Source: Furfurilactobacillus curtus (GTDB taxonomy: Bacteria > Bacillota > Bacilli > Lactobacillales > Lactobacillaceae). Taken from it: 64,000 bases of DNA. Within the stretch, counting starts at the first letter, position 1, and each line of letters starts with the position of its first letter. The DNA lies in NCBI RefSeq assembly GCF_045862785.1, contig NZ_BQXO01000001.1:496001-560000 (forward strand), given 5' to 3'. Below the pieces are notes generated by a model that saw only the letters and a program-made list of their open reading frames with translations, had not been told where the DNA came from and searched no databases. Positions 35,640-44,918 of this stretch are shown here, piece after piece. The position numbers and the translations under genes were made by a program.

Positions 35640-36563
35640 TTACTGATCGTATTCGGCTTGAATTTCTGCCAATGTCGGAATCGATGGTTGAGCACCCAAT
35701 CGTTGCACGGTAATGGATGATGCGTGATTAGCAAAGACGATTGCTTCACGCATATTGCTAAAGTCAGTTTTCAGTTGTGAACTAAGTGCCCCTAAGAAGG
35801 TGTCACCAGCCGCTGTAGTGTCAACCGCCTTAACTTTAAATGCATCCACAAAGCCACTTTCCATTTGATTTGCATAGAAAGCCCCACGAGAACCAACGGT
35901 GATAATGAGTTCCTTAACGCCCATCTGGGCAAATTTAGCCGCGTTTAAAATCATGGAGGTTGCATCCGTCACTTCAATGCCCGTTAACGTAGCCGACTCT
36001 GTTTCGTTAGGACACAATAAATCGGTAACCTTCAATAAATCTGTTGGGATGGTTGGAATTGCCGGCGCTGGGTTCAAAATCGTGGTTACCCCAACGCTTT
36101 GAGCATATTCAAACGCATAAGTTGTCGTGTCAATTGGCGTTTCAAATTGAGAAATTAAGAAGTCGGCATCTTTAATCAAGTCTTTAGCGGCATCTACATC
36201 AGCTGGGCGCAATGCCTGGTTCGAACCACCATAGACCAAAATCGAGTTTTGCCCAGATTCTTGTAACAAAATAAACGCCTGTCCAGAACCACGATTTTCA
36301 TCTGTCGTCACGTGTTCAGTACTGATGCCATCTGATTTTAGAGCATCGCGCAATACTTCAGCTGCATCGTCGGCCCCGACCTTACCGATAAAAGAAGTAT
36401 CAGCACCGGCTCGAGCAGCAGCGACAGCTTGGTTCGCGCCCTTCCCACCTGGTGCAGAACTTTTATCATTCATTTCCATCGTTTCGCCAGGTAATGGTAA
36501 GCGAGCGATGCGTAGAATGGAATCAACATTTAAGCTTCCTAATACAACAACCTTGTTTGTCAT
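35640..36563 (-). CDS. rbsK: Ribokinase
   Basis: 307 aa PfkB-family sugar kinase phosphorylating ribose to ribose 5-phosphate. It has the N-terminal VVLGSLNVDSILRIARLPLP and GGKGANQAVAAARAG, and the C-terminal DTTAAGDTFLGALSSQL with the base Asp in AAGD. Start at ATG 36563, 6 bp after AGGGGAT; the TTG at 36581 is rejected. It is transcribed separately from rbsDACB but carries the same operator type. Confidence 0.96.
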   Translation of the reverse strand: MTNKVVVLGSLNVDSILRIARLPLPGETMEMNDKSSAPGGKGANQAVAAARAGADTSFIGKVGADDAAEVLRDALKSDGISTEHVTTDENRGSGQAFILLQESGQNSILVYGGSNQALRPADVDAAKDLIKDADFLISQFETPIDTTTYAFEYAQSVGVTTILNPAPAIPTIPTDLLKVTDLLCPNETESATLTGIEVTDATSMILNAAKFAQMGVKELIITVGSRGAFYANQMESGFVDAFKVKAVDTTAAGDTFLGALSSQLKTDFSNMREAIVFANHASSITVQRLGAQPSIPTLAEIQAEYDQ

Positions 36564-36691
36564 CATGATCCCCTTTTTCAAACAATTTATTCGTGATTAC
36601 ATTAGTTCTAATCATCAATTTACCACATTTCTAGCGTAAAAACGGCGGTCAACTCCTAAACATCAACCGTCAATTACCGTGACAAATCAAT

Positions 36692-36710
36692 TTGTAAAAC
36701 GTTTTACTAA
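36692..36710. promoter_or_regulatory. RbsR operator at rbsK
   Basis: TTGTAAAACGTTTTACTAA. It shares the TGTAAAACG half-site with the rbsD operator. A likely promoter (TTGCAA, 18 bp, TACAGG) lies just upstream on the minus strand. Confidence 0.75.
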
Positions 36711-36745
36711 ACCTGTATCAAAAAGATAGCATATTTTGCAAAGGC

Positions 36746-37753
36746 TTACAACCCTCGAACAGAATCTCGTTCAATCAAAGAAACATCGACGACCTTTAAT
36801 TGAGCAGGCCCATTAGGCTCTCGCAGACGCTTCATAATCATCTGACTGGCCCACTCACCCATTTCATAGACTGGCTGATGGACAGTTGTCAATAGTGGCG
36901 TAATGTAGGCATCTAAATCAATGTCATCATAACCGACAATCGAGATGTCCTCCGGTACCCGCTTGCCCGCATCCCGCAAGCCACGAATCAATCCGATAGC
37001 AATTTCATCATTCGAACAAAAGACAGCCGTGGCCGAAGACTTAATCAAGGCCGCTGCTACCTGCCGACCACCGTGCTTTGACAAATCCGTTGTAAAGATT
37101 AAGGCATCCTCCACAGCATAACCGCGACGCACCATCGCGCTCCGATAACCGGCTAGTCGCATCCGAACATTTTGTGATGGTTGATCTGGTAGTACAACCG
37201 CAATTTTACGATGACCAGCTTCGATTAAATGATTCGTGGCCAATTCTCCGCCACGCTCGTCATCCACGATAATCCGATCCCCTTCGTTTTGTGGGTCGTT
37301 TTGATCGAATAACAGGTAAGGAATTTGATTGCGCTTCAATAAATCATTAATCTCGGCGTTACCAATTGCCGAACTAGCGATGATTACCCCATCGACATCT
37401 CGTTCCACCAAGGTTCGCAGATAATACTTTTCCAAGGTTTCGTTATGGTCAGCACTGAGAAAAATCGGCACACAATTTTGATCAAACATCGCATCCTGAA
37501 TTCCCCGTAAAAACATGCTAAAAAATGGATTGACCAAATTAGGTACGATAATCCCCACGGTCTGCATGGAGTGACTGATGAGATTACGCGCGTTAAAGTT
37601 GGGCACGTAACCGAGCTCATCACGCAGATGTAAAACCTTCTCTTGTGTCGCTTCTGGGAAACGATCACCTTTACCATTTAAAATCTGTGAAACCGTTGTA
37701 ATCGATAAGGACGCTGCTTTGGCAACATCTTTAATTGTGACCCGTTTTGCCAT
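36746..37753 (-). CDS. rbsR: Ribose operon repressor
   Basis: 335 aa LacI-family regulator. HTH: VTIKDVAKAASLSITTVSQI, followed by the hinge and ligand domain (VGIIVPNLVNPFFSMFLRGI and ISIVGYDDIDLDAYITPLLT). The ATG at 37753 follows GGGTGA. It lies just upstream of rbsK, and its own leader carries TTGTAAACGCTTACTA, suggesting autoregulation. Confidence 0.92.
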   Translation of the reverse strand: MAKRVTIKDVAKAASLSITTVSQILNGKGDRFPEATQEKVLHLRDELGYVPNFNARNLISHSMQTVGIIVPNLVNPFFSMFLRGIQDAMFDQNCVPIFLSADHNETLEKYYLRTLVERDVDGVIIASSAIGNAEINDLLKRNQIPYLLFDQNDPQNEGDRIIVDDERGGELATNHLIEAGHRKIAVVLPDQPSQNVRMRLAGYRSAMVRRGYAVEDALIFTTDLSKHGGRQVAAALIKSSATAVFCSNDEIAIGLIRGLRDAGKRVPEDISIVGYDDIDLDAYITPLLTTVHQPVYEMGEWASQMIMKRLREPNGPAQLKVVDVSLIERDSVRGL

Positions 37754-37779
37754 TGCTATCACCCAACCGTTCCTAATAA

Positions 37780-37797
37780 TTGTAAACGCTTACTACA
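37780..37797. promoter_or_regulatory. RbsR/cre-type operator upstream of rbsR
   Basis: TTGTAAACGCTTACTACA, a CG-centred pseudo-palindrome 30 bp before the rbsR ATG. Confidence 0.6.
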
Positions 37798-37885
37798 TTG
37801 TTATAGACCACTTTATCATAGCATATCCAGCCATTATATTGGCATTAGATTAAGCCCGTTGACCATCACGGTAGAGGATCAGTAA

Positions 37886-37985
37886 CTGGGAATTATGATT
37901 GGACGCATTTGAACCGAACATTGTTTTGGGTTAGGCACAGTCTTCAGTAATTGCGAAAGCGTTTATGTCAGAACGTGAGCAAGTC
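37886..37985. repeat. Degenerate intergenic repeat, copy 1
   Basis: Starts near AACTGGGAATTATGATTGGA and includes GCACAGTCTTCAGT (37935-37948), then GCGAAAGCGTTTA and ACGTGAG. About 36 of 46 bases in the core match copy 2 near 61.7 kb by eye. Confidence 0.5.
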
Positions 37986-38540
37986 TGCTTTAATCCTGAA
38001 CACCAATGGACAAGCACTTTGTACAGTCGACTTATTATCCGCATCCGCGAATTCCAGCAACTTTTAAAGCAAATCTTTTAAAGCAAGTCTTTCAACTACA
38101 AGCAGTTAAACGAAACAGCGTCTCCTGAGCACAGACATACGCCTGAACTCAAGAATCGCTGTTTCATCAATCATACATGACAACACCTGTGATACATATG
38201 AAATTTATGTATGATTCTTCAACTTAATGATGCGTTATTCTTTGTCTTTGCACATTTTATAGTTCAGTCTGAAATTCTTATATTATTCTAGCGGCGCTAG
38301 TGCCAGTTTACCTATTGAAGACAATCATCTTTTGAAAACTAGCTTAATCTACAAACCTATTCTTAGCTAATCAGATTAGCCCTAATGATGAAATCATGAC
38401 TCACATCAACACAAATTCATTTTTTACGACCTGATTTATTGCTGAGGTCTCTAATTCTTCGAAAAAAATGTAACATTCCGGATATCGCTAAGGGTCATGT
38501 CTCAAAATTCATTTAATTAGCTCATACGAATTAAGGCTTG

Positions 38541-39506
38541 CTAGTTCGTCCTGACGTGCTTGCCATAATCCACTAAATCAGCGGCGGTTGCTTGATCAAC
38601 AATTAACGTATTCGCATAATGCGCCGTTAATGCACCATGAATGGCTGGTACCTTTGCCGAATTTGCGGCTACTAAAATACTATGTTCCTTTTCTGGCAAC
38701 TCATCCAAAGCAATCCCAATTGTTCGTTGGTTGATGTCCGCATCCACAATTTGTCCGTTAACGTCAATGAATCTAGAAAAGACATCCCCGACTGCCCGCT
38801 GTTGCAAGGCATATTGTTCAGTGGCTGTGAAGTAACCAAGTTTAAACAGTAAGGCCGAATCTCTCACCGTACCAACCGTAAAAACGGCAATATTTGCTTT
38901 ACGACCAAGCTCGATAATATGGCGAATATGAGTATCTTGCTCGACCAATTCCTTAGTCTGCTGGTGGTCGAAGATCACTGGTAATGGCAAATACTGTGGC
39001 TGCGTTCTAAAAGCATTTGCAAACGTATTGACACTTTCAAACGCATAGTTGTTGCTATTTGAATTGGCCACACTACCCTTCATCTGAACCACGGTCACGC
39101 CGCCAACATCCTTAGGATCCAATTGGTTAGCAACCTGATGAATTGTTTTTCCCCAGCCGATCCCAATGATGTCATCACTTTTTACAATGGATTCAATGTA
39201 ATTGGCCGCTCCGGCGCCGACCTGGGTGAGCAGCGTATTGCCCGCTTCTGGCGTCGTCGGGACAATGACCAAATCCTTTAATTGATAACGCGCTCTTAAA
39301 GCCGCAGTTAACGTGGTAATCGGTAGTTGCGGATCCATAATTTGAATCCGCACAACCCCCGTATCTCTTGCATACTGCAACAATCGAGACACGGTCGCCC
39401 GAGAAATTTGCAATTCAGTCGCAATATCGCTTTGACTCCAATCATTCTGATAGTATAAACGCGCTACTTTTAAGGCGTTATTTAACTTATCTGGATCATT
39501 CTCCAC
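38541..39506 (-). CDS. deoR: DeoR (SorC-type) regulator of deoxynucleoside catabolism
   Basis: 321 aa regulator. The N-terminal HTH is ARLYYQNDWSQSDIATELQI followed by SRATVSRLL, then a SorC/DeoR sugar-phosphate-binding domain (DDIIGIGWGKTIHQVAN, TVVQMKGSVANSN). The Bacillus DeoR of this type binds deoxyribose 5-phosphate. Start is GTG at 39506, with AAAGGAGAT 7 bp upstream; the longer frame has no RBS. It is last in deoC-deoB-deoD-deoR but separated by a hairpin. Confidence 0.9.
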   Translation of the reverse strand: MENDPDKLNNALKVARLYYQNDWSQSDIATELQISRATVSRLLQYARDTGVVRIQIMDPQLPITTLTAALRARYQLKDLVIVPTTPEAGNTLLTQVGAGAANYIESIVKSDDIIGIGWGKTIHQVANQLDPKDVGGVTVVQMKGSVANSNSNNYAFESVNTFANAFRTQPQYLPLPVIFDHQQTKELVEQDTHIRHIIELGRKANIAVFTVGTVRDSALLFKLGYFTATEQYALQQRAVGDVFSRFIDVNGQIVDADINQRTIGIALDELPEKEHSILVAANSAKVPAIHGALTAHYANTLIVDQATAADLVDYGKHVRTN

Positions 39507-39556
39507 AGCGTGAATCTCCTTTTTCACCCACCAGGTCAGGGCAATGTTATTCAATA

Positions 39557-39598
39557 AACGGCGGTGAACCGAAGCTGACCTTCGATCCACCGCCGTTA
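39557..39598 (-). terminator. Hairpin between deoD and deoR
   Basis: AACGGCGGTG-(inner stem)-CACCGCCGTT, a strong two-tier stem with a weak T tract. It may reduce read-through to deoR. Confidence 0.65.
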
Positions 39599-39605
39599 AC
39601 AATCT

Positions 39606-40313
39606 TTATTCGGCAATCGCGGTTGCCAATGAGATGTTAATCATATCATTAAATGTCTGTTCGCGCTCAGCGGCGGTCGTTTTTTCATCACCAAAGATGA
39701 GATCGCTGACAGTTAGCACAGATAATGCACGGAAATGTAATTTGGCTGCTAATAAGTACAAGCCAGCTGATTCCATTTCAGTACCAATCACACCATAATC
39801 CGCTAATTTCTTCATGTCTAACTCGTCGTTGTAAAAACGATCGGCGGCGAAAATGTCACCGACTTTGGGTGTGATTCCCATCTTTTGCGCTTCATGATAG
39901 GCTGTATCGAGCAAACCAAAATCAGCTAATGGTGCGTAGTGGACGCCTGGTCCAAACGTATTTGCAGTGACGGCCGAATCGGTACTCGATCCTGATGCCA
40001 ATAACACATCACGTAAATGTACATCTGGCGCCATGCCGCCACAAGAACCGACGCGAATAATCGTTTTGACCCCATAAAACTGAACGAGTTCATTGATGTA
40101 AATGGACATTGACGGAATCCCCATTCCTGAACCCTGCACGGACACCCGATGGCCTTGATATTCCCCAGTATAGCCAAAGGCGTTACGGATCTCATTAACC
40201 TGTTTGACATTTGTTAGGAAATGCTCCGCAATATATTTTGCTCGTAAGGGATCGCCAGGTAATAGAACTGTGTCAGCGTAATCGCCCATTTGGGCACCAA
40301 TATGTGTACTCAT
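39606..40313 (-). CDS. deoD: Purine nucleoside phosphorylase DeoD
   Basis: 235 aa hexameric-type PNP. The N-terminal MSTHIGAQMGDYADTVLLPG and the segment TEMESAGLYLLAAK are diagnostic. It cleaves purine (deoxy)nucleosides with phosphate, releasing (deoxy)ribose 1-phosphate for DeoB. The ATG overlaps the deoB stop by 4 bp. Confidence 0.97.
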   Translation of the reverse strand: MSTHIGAQMGDYADTVLLPGDPLRAKYIAEHFLTNVKQVNEIRNAFGYTGEYQGHRVSVQGSGMGIPSMSIYINELVQFYGVKTIIRVGSCGGMAPDVHLRDVLLASGSSTDSAVTANTFGPGVHYAPLADFGLLDTAYHEAQKMGITPKVGDIFAADRFYNDELDMKKLADYGVIGTEMESAGLYLLAAKLHFRALSVLTVSDLIFGDEKTTAAEREQTFNDMINISLATAIAE

Positions 40314-41527
40314 TTTGTCACCTCGTGTGTATTTGTGCTTAATTGTGCCAAGAAACTCGTCCCGTTAGCTGCACCATCCACGCTAAAGTTGTCTAAAATG
40401 GTGGCGCCTAAATCTGCAAACGTCGATCGAATCCCTAATGTCTGATTTGGCTTAGCCATCGCTGGTGAATAAGCCAATAGTGGCACGAATTCTCGCGTAT
40501 GATCAGTCCCTCTGAAGCCAGGATCATTGCCGTGATCGGCCGTGATTAATAGTAAATCATCGTCCTTTAAGTTTGCTAAAACGCGACCCAAGCGCTGATC
40601 AAAGTCCATTAGGGCCTGACCGAAGCCTTTCGGATTACGACGATGACCATACATTGCGTCAAAATCAACTAAGTTCGTAAAGCAAAAGCCGTGAAAATCA
40701 CTCGCCATGACTTCATCGACATGATCCATTCCGTCCATATTGCTTTCATTATGATAGCCACGAGTGATCCCATGTCCAGAAAAAATATCGTTGATTTTGC
40801 CAATACCAATCACATCCAGGCCCGCTTTGTTCAAGCGATCCAGATCAGTGGGCCCCGTTGGTTCCAGGCTGAAGTCGTGCCGATTAGCAGTACGAGTAAA
40901 ATGATCTTTATCTGGGCCAACATATGGTCGGGCGATAATCCGGCCAATCGTCCATTCTGGTCCGTTAACCAGGGAACGCGCATATTCACAAATTCGATAT
41001 AATTCAGCCACTGAAATAACATCTTCGTGAGCTGCAATTTGTAAGACGGAATCTCCGGACGTATAGACAATCAATGCTCCCGTTCGCATTTGTTCTTCAC
41101 CATAATCGTGAATAACATCCGTGCCGGAATACGGCCGGTTAACGATCACGTCACGGCCAGAAAAAGCCGCGATTTTGTCAATCAAAGCTTTTGGGAACCC
41201 TTCAGGAAAAGTGGATAGCGGTTGTTTAACCGGTAATCCCATCATCTCCCAGTGTCCATCCATGCTATCTTTACCGGCGGAAACTTCTTGCATCTTGCCA
41301 AATGCACCCAGTGCGTTGACAGCTGGAGCAACCCCAGCAATCGGTCGATCAGCCCGAATGTTACCTAATCCTAGTTTAGCTAAATTAGGCAGCGCCAATT
41401 TTCCTTGGTAGAATTCGCCCACATGTCCAAGTGTGTCAGGGCCCACATCATCAAAGGCTGCAGCATCCGGTGCTTCACCGATTCCAACTGAATCTAATAC
41501 AATCGCAAAAACTCGTTGATAAGCCAT
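40310..41527 (-). CDS. deoB: Phosphopentomutase
   Basis: 405 aa alkaline phosphatase-superfamily mutase converting (deoxy)ribose 1-phosphate to 5-phosphate. The metal site motif IVLDSVGIGEAPDAAAF is at the N-terminus. ITADHGNDPGFRGTDHTREF is the second metal site. RBS GGGAGGGG. A cre-like operator lies in the gap to deoC. Confidence 0.97.
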   Translation of the reverse strand: MAYQRVFAIVLDSVGIGEAPDAAAFDDVGPDTLGHVGEFYQGKLALPNLAKLGLGNIRADRPIAGVAPAVNALGAFGKMQEVSAGKDSMDGHWEMMGLPVKQPLSTFPEGFPKALIDKIAAFSGRDVIVNRPYSGTDVIHDYGEEQMRTGALIVYTSGDSVLQIAAHEDVISVAELYRICEYARSLVNGPEWTIGRIIARPYVGPDKDHFTRTANRHDFSLEPTGPTDLDRLNKAGLDVIGIGKINDIFSGHGITRGYHNESNMDGMDHVDEVMASDFHGFCFTNLVDFDAMYGHRRNPKGFGQALMDFDQRLGRVLANLKDDDLLLITADHGNDPGFRGTDHTREFVPLLAYSPAMAKPNQTLGIRSTFADLGATILDNFSVDGAANGTSFLAQLSTNTHEVTK

Positions 41528-41546
41528 GTTAAACCCCTCCCTGTAT

Positions 41547-41560
41547 CGTAAACGCTTACA
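41547..41560. promoter_or_regulatory. cre-like site between deoC and deoB
   Basis: CGTAAACGCTTACA (TGTAAGCGTTTACG on the minus strand) fits cre at all but the last base. It may serve an internal promoter for deoBD. Confidence 0.6.
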
Positions 41561-41581
41561 TTTTCAGTTAAATTTATCGCA

Positions 41582-42259
41582 TTAAACTGATGGTGTAATT
41601 TCGTTCAAAATTGCCACCGAGGCTGAAACACCTAAACGATTAGCGCCAGCGGCAATCATCGCCTCTGCATCTGCTAAGGTATGAATCCCACCAGCCGCCT
41701 TAATCTTAAAATCAGGACCGACTGCCTCACGCATTAATTTAACATCGTCAACTTTGGCGCCAGAAGCGGCAAAACCAGTAGAAGTCTTAACAAAGTCCGC
41801 CCCACCGGCCACCGTTAGTTTAGATGCCCGACGTTTTTCTTCATCCGTGAGCAGTGCATTTTCAATGATCACTTTGAGTAATTTGCCTTGTTGGTGAGTC
41901 GCTTCTGCAACTGCTTTAATATCGGCCAAAACTGCCTCGTCGTGTTGCGCCTTTAACTCACCGATGTTAATCACCATGTCAATTTCATCAGCGCCATTGT
42001 CAATGGCTTCTTTTGTTTCAAACACCTTAACAGCAGTCGTATTGGCACCCAGAGGGAAACCGATAACCGTGCAGGTGGCAACGTCAGTGCCGGCTAATCC
42101 TTCGTGAACGCGAGTAACCCAGTATGGGTTGATACAAACAGACGCGGTTTGATATTGGCGGGCTTCTGCAACGGTCTGGTCGATCATATCAGCAGTGGCC
42201 TCAGGTTTTAACATTGTGTGATCCATGTATTTTGCTAGTTGTGCTCGTGTGAATGTCAT
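41582..42259 (-). CDS. deoC: Deoxyribose-phosphate aldolase
   Basis: 225 aa TIM-barrel aldolase splitting deoxyribose 5-phosphate into acetaldehyde and glyceraldehyde 3-phosphate. The Schiff-base Lys158 lies in GGADFVKTSTGF, and DEIDMVINIGELK carries the conserved acid. It is the first gene of the deo cluster, with RBS AAAGGGG. Confidence 0.97.
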   Translation of the reverse strand: MTFTRAQLAKYMDHTMLKPEATADMIDQTVAEARQYQTASVCINPYWVTRVHEGLAGTDVATCTVIGFPLGANTTAVKVFETKEAIDNGADEIDMVINIGELKAQHDEAVLADIKAVAEATHQQGKLLKVIIENALLTDEEKRRASKLTVAGGADFVKTSTGFAASGAKVDDVKLMREAVGPDFKIKAAGGIHTLADAEAMIAAGANRLGVSASVAILNEITPSV

Positions 42260-42383
42260 ATTATGTAACCCCTTTCATTCGCTTGGTTACAGTATAACAA
42301 CCTGCATGAAATAATGTCCACTGTTTTTTTAGAACATATTTTCACAGCTAGCAAAAAGTTATCCGCCTACTCGCTGCGAGCCA

Positions 42384-42420
42384 GTAAAAAAGCGCATTGC
42401 TCCAATGAGCAAATGCGCCG
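42384..42420 (-). terminator. Terminator after the unknown paralogue pair
   Basis: Minus-strand GCGCATTTGCTC-attg-GAGCAATGCGC followed by TTTTTTA. Confidence 0.85.
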
Positions 42421-42454
42421 AACTGTGTTTATTTACATTAAATCTGTGTTGTCG

Positions 42455-43033
42455 CTAACCGGCGGCAACCAAGTCCGCAATTTGCGTGCTGATCATTTGC
42501 AATTGTGTCGTTGTAAGTGCGGGATTTAACCGATGCAGGAATTGCAAAGCCATCTCCATCAACCATTGAGCATCCGCACTCATTCCAAGTAACGCATGAA
42601 ATGCGAGCATTTGGTTGGTGGCCTTTCCGTCCGTGATTGAGGCCATCACGCCGTCCGGTTCCGCGGCGTAAAAATTAGCCCGCACTTGATCATGTAACAA
42701 TTGCCCATCATTTAGAACCGCTTCATAATGCTGCATGATCTTATGAAGTCGTTCATGAATCTGTTGGCTAGCCGCTGAAAAGGCAATCAAAGCAGCCTCA
42801 GCATCGGTAGCTGTTTCTAATCGCTGGTAGCTTTGACTTAAATCGCTGACCGCTAGCTGACAAATGAAGGCATTCGCCATCAATTCATCTACGGCAATCG
42901 TCTGACCATCAATTAACCCATTCAGATGCAGGCCGGTTAAGCCATTGATCTTAGCCAGCGGTGCATCCACCCGCAATTCGCGTTCGTGGAGCCACTTCTT
43001 ATCTGTCTGGCTTAAAGGTTCAATGTAATTCAT
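42455..43033 (-). CDS. Unknown protein, second of a tandem paralogue pair
   Basis: 192 aa, not recognised. It is mostly alpha-helical and soluble, without a signal peptide. Its N-terminal 50 residues align with those of the upstream gene (KWLHERELRVDAPLAKINGL against QVFHDYEIPVHEPLSTFKSL). The ATG overlaps the upstream stop by 4 bp, so both are made together, likely as a hetero-complex. RBS GGAGG. Conserved features are an acidic pocket and a C-terminal ALTTTQLQMISTQIADLVAA helix. Confidence 0.7.
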   Translation of the reverse strand: MNYIEPLSQTDKKWLHERELRVDAPLAKINGLTGLHLNGLIDGQTIAVDELMANAFICQLAVSDLSQSYQRLETATDAEAALIAFSAASQQIHERLHKIMQHYEAVLNDGQLLHDQVRANFYAAEPDGVMASITDGKATNQMLAFHALLGMSADAQWLMEMALQFLHRLNPALTTTQLQMISTQIADLVAAG

Positions 43034-43635
43034 GCTTTATCCTCCGGAGAATTATGACTGCCAAAATCAACGCGTCGTTCTTTAGGACCATGTTTGGGGG
43101 CTAACTGACTCTGAATTTCGGTCGCGATTGTTTCCATATTCACATCAGGATTTAACTGCGCCATAATCTCCATGATATTGAAGAATTCCCATTTTAAATC
43201 GACTTGAAACATCATGTAATCATAGGCAAAAAGATCTTGGGCGTGCCATTGTTCACGCGGCTTTTGGAGGATCTCTTTAGGAAATCCAGCCTGAGCTTGG
43301 GCCGCTAATCGTTGCCGCTCTTGTTCAAATGGTCCAAAGGCGGCCGCATGTTTTTGCACATTCGCTGACAGACGATCCCCTGTCAACTTATGCCACGTTT
43401 GCAACTGGCTCCACCATTCCTGATTAATAATATCAACCAGTCGATTAAAATCCAGTTGTGCCGCAACATAGTCACTCAGCAGGTCCGTCAAGTCAACAGC
43501 GTGCCCTTCAAATTCACCGGCCATCGTCGTCACCGCGGCCAAACTTTTAAAGGTGCTTAATGGCTCATGAACGGGAATTTCATAGTCATGGAATACTTGT
43601 TGTTCTGGCTTACTAATGGGGGTTGCCACACTCAT
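43030..43635 (-). CDS. Unknown protein, first of a tandem paralogue pair
   Basis: 201 aa, not recognised. It is helical and rich in Gln and aromatic residues (IINQEWWSQLQTWHKL, MMFQVDLKWEFFNIMEIMAQ). RBS AAGAGG precedes the ATG. Shares an N-terminal motif with the downstream protein. The pair is divergent from a ComX-like sigma gene 290 bp away. No enzyme motifs are visible. Confidence 0.7.
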   Translation of the reverse strand: MSVATPISKPEQQVFHDYEIPVHEPLSTFKSLAAVTTMAGEFEGHAVDLTDLLSDYVAAQLDFNRLVDIINQEWWSQLQTWHKLTGDRLSANVQKHAAAFGPFEQERQRLAAQAQAGFPKEILQKPREQWHAQDLFAYDYMMFQVDLKWEFFNIMEIMAQLNPDVNMETIATEIQSQLAPKHGPKERRVDFGSHNSPEDKA

Positions 43636-43924
43636 GATTAAACCTCTTTGTCTTTAGAATTAAGTCCATCATACCGCGTTTCAGCTTAAATTCGGTACGA
43701 AAAACAATTAAGATTTAACGCGAAATCCGTAATTTGACCATTAATTAGCTGATAAAATCCCGGCTTGAGTCCATTTGCATTAGGAATCTTGACGTTCAAA
43801 TGGATGTAACTCCGATAAATCAAACCCGCAGTCGCGCATTTGATTCGGAATTTAGTACAGTGATGGTGACCAAAGGCCTTTGGATCATCAACGGAATCGT
43901 TCCGTTAGAAAAAGGAAGTCGCCC

Positions 43925-44491
43925 ATGTCACATTCTTTATCTGATGCCGCCTTTAATTTTGTCGCCGATCCCAATAATTTTCGAGTCGTTTACGGCGTCT
44001 TAAAACGCCTTCACATCAGTCCCAGGCATCAAGATTACGAAGATCTGTTATCAGAAGGTCGTCTGATTTATGTCGATGTCTTTATGGAGTATGTTTCACA
44101 AATTGATGACCACGATCCGGCGGCTTTACACCGGTATGCTTATCAACGACTCTATTGGCGTTTACTGGATTATCTACGAAAAAAGACGGTAACAACCCAG
44201 CACCAAACATCACTACCCGATCATTCAACCCAGCCGGATCCCCAAATCGACGTAGCTCACCAGTTGGAAACAAGTGACTTGTGCCAGCTCATTCAGACAC
44301 GACTTGACCAAGACGAGCGTCAATTTCTGGGTGACTTACTCACAGAACCCTTAAACTTAACGGTCCTCGCAACTAAATATCAGATTTCGCGACCAACACT
44401 ATATAAACGTCGTCGCCATTTGGCCAACAAACTGCGTCTCACGTTACCCGACTTTTTCAACCCCAACGGGTATAACATTAAAAATAAATGA
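43925..44491 (+). CDS. ComX/SigH-like alternative sigma factor
   Basis: 188 aa. Region 2-like segment: YEDLLSEGRLIYVDVFMEY, then YQRLYWRLLDYLRKK. Region 4-like HTH: LTVLATKYQISRPTLYKRRR at the C-terminus. This matches the short sigma-70-type competence factors (SigH/ComX) of lactobacilli. Start at ATG 43925, 7 bp after AAGGAAG; upstream in-frame codons lack an RBS. It would direct late competence genes from non-canonical promoters; whether the strain is competent cannot be told. Confidence 0.8.
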   Translation: MSHSLSDAAFNFVADPNNFRVVYGVLKRLHISPRHQDYEDLLSEGRLIYVDVFMEYVSQIDDHDPAALHRYAYQRLYWRLLDYLRKKTVTTQHQTSLPDHSTQPDPQIDVAHQLETSDLCQLIQTRLDQDERQFLGDLLTEPLNLTVLATKYQISRPTLYKRRRHLANKLRLTLPDFFNPNGYNIKNK

Positions 44492-44538
44492 ACAAATTCA
44501 CCATTGATTAATTATGAATTGGGAAAGGATTTTCGTTT

Positions 44539-44742
44539 ATGAAACCACGTATCGCTATTCCCGCTGATACCTTAACAGAAGCAACTAATATCATTAATCA
44601 ACGCAACGCCGCGTATGCACCACAACCCGTGATTCAAGCGATCACCAAGGCCGGTGGTATTCAAATCATTTTGCCGAGTATTGATCCAACCGATGCTAGC
44701 GCCTATCTCGACTGCGGGATTGAGAACCTCGTTAGTAAATGA
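44539..44742 (+). pseudogene. Truncated C26 glutamine amidotransferase-like gene
   Basis: 67 aa. It begins like a gamma-glutamyl-gamma-aminobutyrate hydrolase/peptidase C26 (RIAIPADTLTEATNIINQRN and IQAITKAGGIQIILPSIDP) but stops after CGIENLVSK. The rest of the usual 240 aa enzyme, including the catalytic Cys-His-Glu region, is missing. RBS GGGAAAGG remains. The frame ends at a real terminator, suggesting a deletion. It probably has no activity. Confidence 0.8.
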
Positions 44743-44781
44743 GTCGCTGTTCTGTTATTAACGAGCACAAATTTATCAAAC

Positions 44782-44829
44782 AAAACGACGATCACGCGCT
44801 TTCCCAGTTAGCGCATGATCGTCGTTTTA
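44782..44829 (+). terminator. Terminator after sigma factor and C26 remnant
   Basis: AAAACGACGATC..GCGCT-loop-AGCGC..GATCGTCGTTTT, a long stem usable on both strands. Confidence 0.85.
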
Positions 44830-44918
44830 CATTTATTCAGCTTATTTCGCAAATTTCGTCACGTCGGCGTTTCAGTGAGGTTACATCAACGCAAAGTGTA
44901 ACTAACTTAATCTTTTGA

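Larger units (their letters stand above)
37754..38540. other. Long intergenic region with degenerate repeats
   Basis: About 787 bp with no gene. At 37,886-37,985 it carries a degenerate element also found at 61,660-61,757 (shared GCACAGTCTTCAGT and ACGTGAG). The remainder has stops in all frames. The rbsR operator is at its left edge. Confidence 0.55.
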
